Below, piece after piece: positions 63,255 to 64,000 of a stretch of 64,000 nt of DNA. Below the pieces are notes generated by a model. It worked only from the letters and a program-made list of their open reading frames with translations. It ran no database searches and was not told the DNA's origin. Source of the stretch: Bacteroides ovatus (GTDB taxonomy: Bacteria > Bacteroidota > Bacteroidia > Bacteroidales > Bacteroidaceae); assembly GCF_001314995.1 (NCBI RefSeq), contig NZ_CP012938.1, positions 5,518,001-5,582,000 on the forward strand. The letters are read 5' to 3'. Made by a program: the position numbers and the translations under genes. Position 1 is the stretch's first letter; each line of letters starts with the position of its first letter.

Positions 63255-63541
63255 AGGAAAATGAAAAATCTTCTCTAGAAGCTGCTGAATTTTTTATTGA
63301 TACATTTAAAAACGCACCGTAATAAACTAATTTATCATTTAATTTAAGTCTGTGCAGAAACAAAATTAACTTTAGGAAAATTGTCCAGTAAATGGACTTG
63401 AAGTTAATCGCTTTGATTATTATTTTTATATGATTCTTTTTAAATTTCTCTTTAGTGGTTTCTTAAATTTCAAGCGTTCATAGTATAAAGTTCAATAGAT
63501 ATAGGTAAAAAGTTAGGATTGGTGTTTGAAATTCCCAATAT

Positions 63542-63582
63542 TCCTCCGGTCTGTTTATTCTTCTTTTATGAGTGACCGGAGG
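63542..63582. terminator. Hairpin upstream of the GH31 gene
   Basis: CTCCGGTC and GACCGGAG form an 8-9 bp stem around a loop of about 22 bases rich in T. No T run follows, so it could be a weak terminator or a leader structure of the GH31 transcript. Confidence 0.35.
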
Positions 63583-63625
63583 AGTTGCTGGAAATCCTGT
63601 TTGACCAAAATGAAAATATGATATC

Positions 63626-63697
63626 ATGAGGACTGTTTTCAAAGCTTTTGATTATGCAATTGCCAGACTAAAATCCGTTGGCGGAACTAATAACTAA
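63626..63697 (+). CDS. Possible 23-residue peptide upstream of GH31
   Basis: A tiny frame reads MRTVFKAFDYAIARLK then SVGGTNN and stops 12 bp before the GH31 ATG. It is basic and amphipathic, somewhat like the small peptides at 11.2-11.4 kb in character but without the WGY motif. It may be a leader peptide or chance. Confidence 0.3.
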   Translation: MRTVFKAFDYAIARLKSVGGTNN

Positions 63698-63709
63698 AAT
63701 AATATTTAA

Positions 63710-64000
63710 ATGAGAAAAAGAATATCGTTATTGCAAATGGCTGTTTTCTTCTTTACGGCTCAGGTAGCTTGGGCAGGTAATATAAAAACAGAAAAAGTAA
63801 CACTGGTAGGAAATGGAATTGTAGAATTTATCCCCGTAGGGTATGATGTTTCCCGTACGCCTTCATTAATTCTTTCCCATGAACCGGAAAAGAAAGGTGG
63901 AGTACCGGAAAACTGGAAATTAGTTCCTCAATTTACGATGACTGATGGCAAGGCAAATGCCTCATTGGATGTTCCAGCCGGAACAAGTCTGTATGGAGGT
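63710..64000 (+). CDS. GH31 family glycosidase (5' part, cut by window end)
   Basis: The first 97 codons are present. A signal peptide ends near AWAG. The mature start (VTLVGNGIVEFIPVGYDVSRTPSLIL and PAGTSLYGG) resembles the N-terminal beta domain of Bacteroides GH31 alpha-glucosidase/alpha-xylosidase-type enzymes. The catalytic barrel lies outside the window, so specificity cannot be judged. It is on the same strand as the hydrolase cluster but separated by the 1-kb repeat stretch and probably has its own promoter. Confidence 0.75.
   Translation, partial: MRKRISLLQMAVFFFTAQVAWAGNIKTEKVTLVGNGIVEFIPVGYDVSRTPSLILSHEPEKKGGVPENWKLVPQFTMTDGKANASLDVPAGTSLYGG

Noticed and set aside
63248..63322. 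24-residue frame starting MRKENEKSSLEAAEFF
   Set aside because: Its ATG is part of the outermost ATGAGAA repeat word, and it has no ribosome site or conserved motif. It might still be tested if homologues appear.

Overview
The window looks like chromosomal DNA from a gut Bacteroides (B. thetaiotaomicron/ovatus/xylanisolvens type). Supporting signs are promoters of the TAnnTTTG form, weak Shine-Dalgarno sequences, a complex I operon with fused nuoCD and no nuoEFG, an IS1182-type transposon, ECF sigma regulation and a glycoside-hydrolase cluster. The species assignment is inference.

Layout. (1) 1-8249, mostly minus strand: housekeeping genes rsfS-ftsH-cdsA, a tRNA-Gln(CUG), a DUF349 protein, and ksgA-mgtE. 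(2) 8366-10931, plus: a flippase-like membrane protein and the dipeptidase pepD. (3) 11145-12573: two tandem homologous 30-residue peptide genes, then about 1.1 kb without a convincing gene that is full of phased repeats. (4) 12574-20717: a giant alpha-2-macroglobulin-like protein carrying a SusC-like TonB-box motif, a second phased repeat array, a DUF1573 protein and MeaB. (5) 20807-27662: an EamA exporter; a compact ATPase plus DUF4435/TOPRIM pair resembling the architecture of PARIS-type defence; an MscS channel; an AraC regulator; and an AAA-ATPase/PD-(D/E)XK protein. (6) 28119-36904: a TonB-dependent receptor with a beta-helix-like lipoprotein, an IS1182-family element, and a soluble multi-PAS histidine kinase. 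(7) 37045-47074, minus: nuoA-B-CD-H-I-J-K-L-M-N. (8) 47193-64000: a small secreted protein, then a polysaccharide-utilisation cluster with a DUF6377 regulator, ECF sigma, a very short anti-sigma-like protein, GH38, GH92, GH2, SGNH esterase, GH78 and the start of a GH31.

The most unusual material is non-coding. At least five intergenic stretches (11640-11742, 11941-12127, 12197-12304, 18331-18409, 62711-63254) are built from short words repeated at the same 22-23 bp pitch. The word differs from place to place: GAAAC..GTTTC, TATCTTGCA, CTCACCGA, GGGTGAGGGT, ATGAGAAAT. In the last stretch the words sit at mirror-symmetric positions over about 545 bp, forming a giant imperfect palindrome in which one arm is longer by 22 bp. 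The shared pitch with unshared words suggests one underlying process or recognition system. The other leading candidates for new biology are the paired WGY peptides and the ATPase-TOPRIM pair.

How the genes work together: the cluster at 47.8-64 kb looks like a regulator and enzyme set for a mannose- and rhamnose-containing glycan. GH38 and GH92 would handle mannosides, GH2 beta-linkages, GH78 rhamnose and the SGNH protein ester groups. No SusC/SusD pair lies inside the window. The nuo operon would supply a quinone-reducing proton pump fed by something other than NADH through NuoEF.
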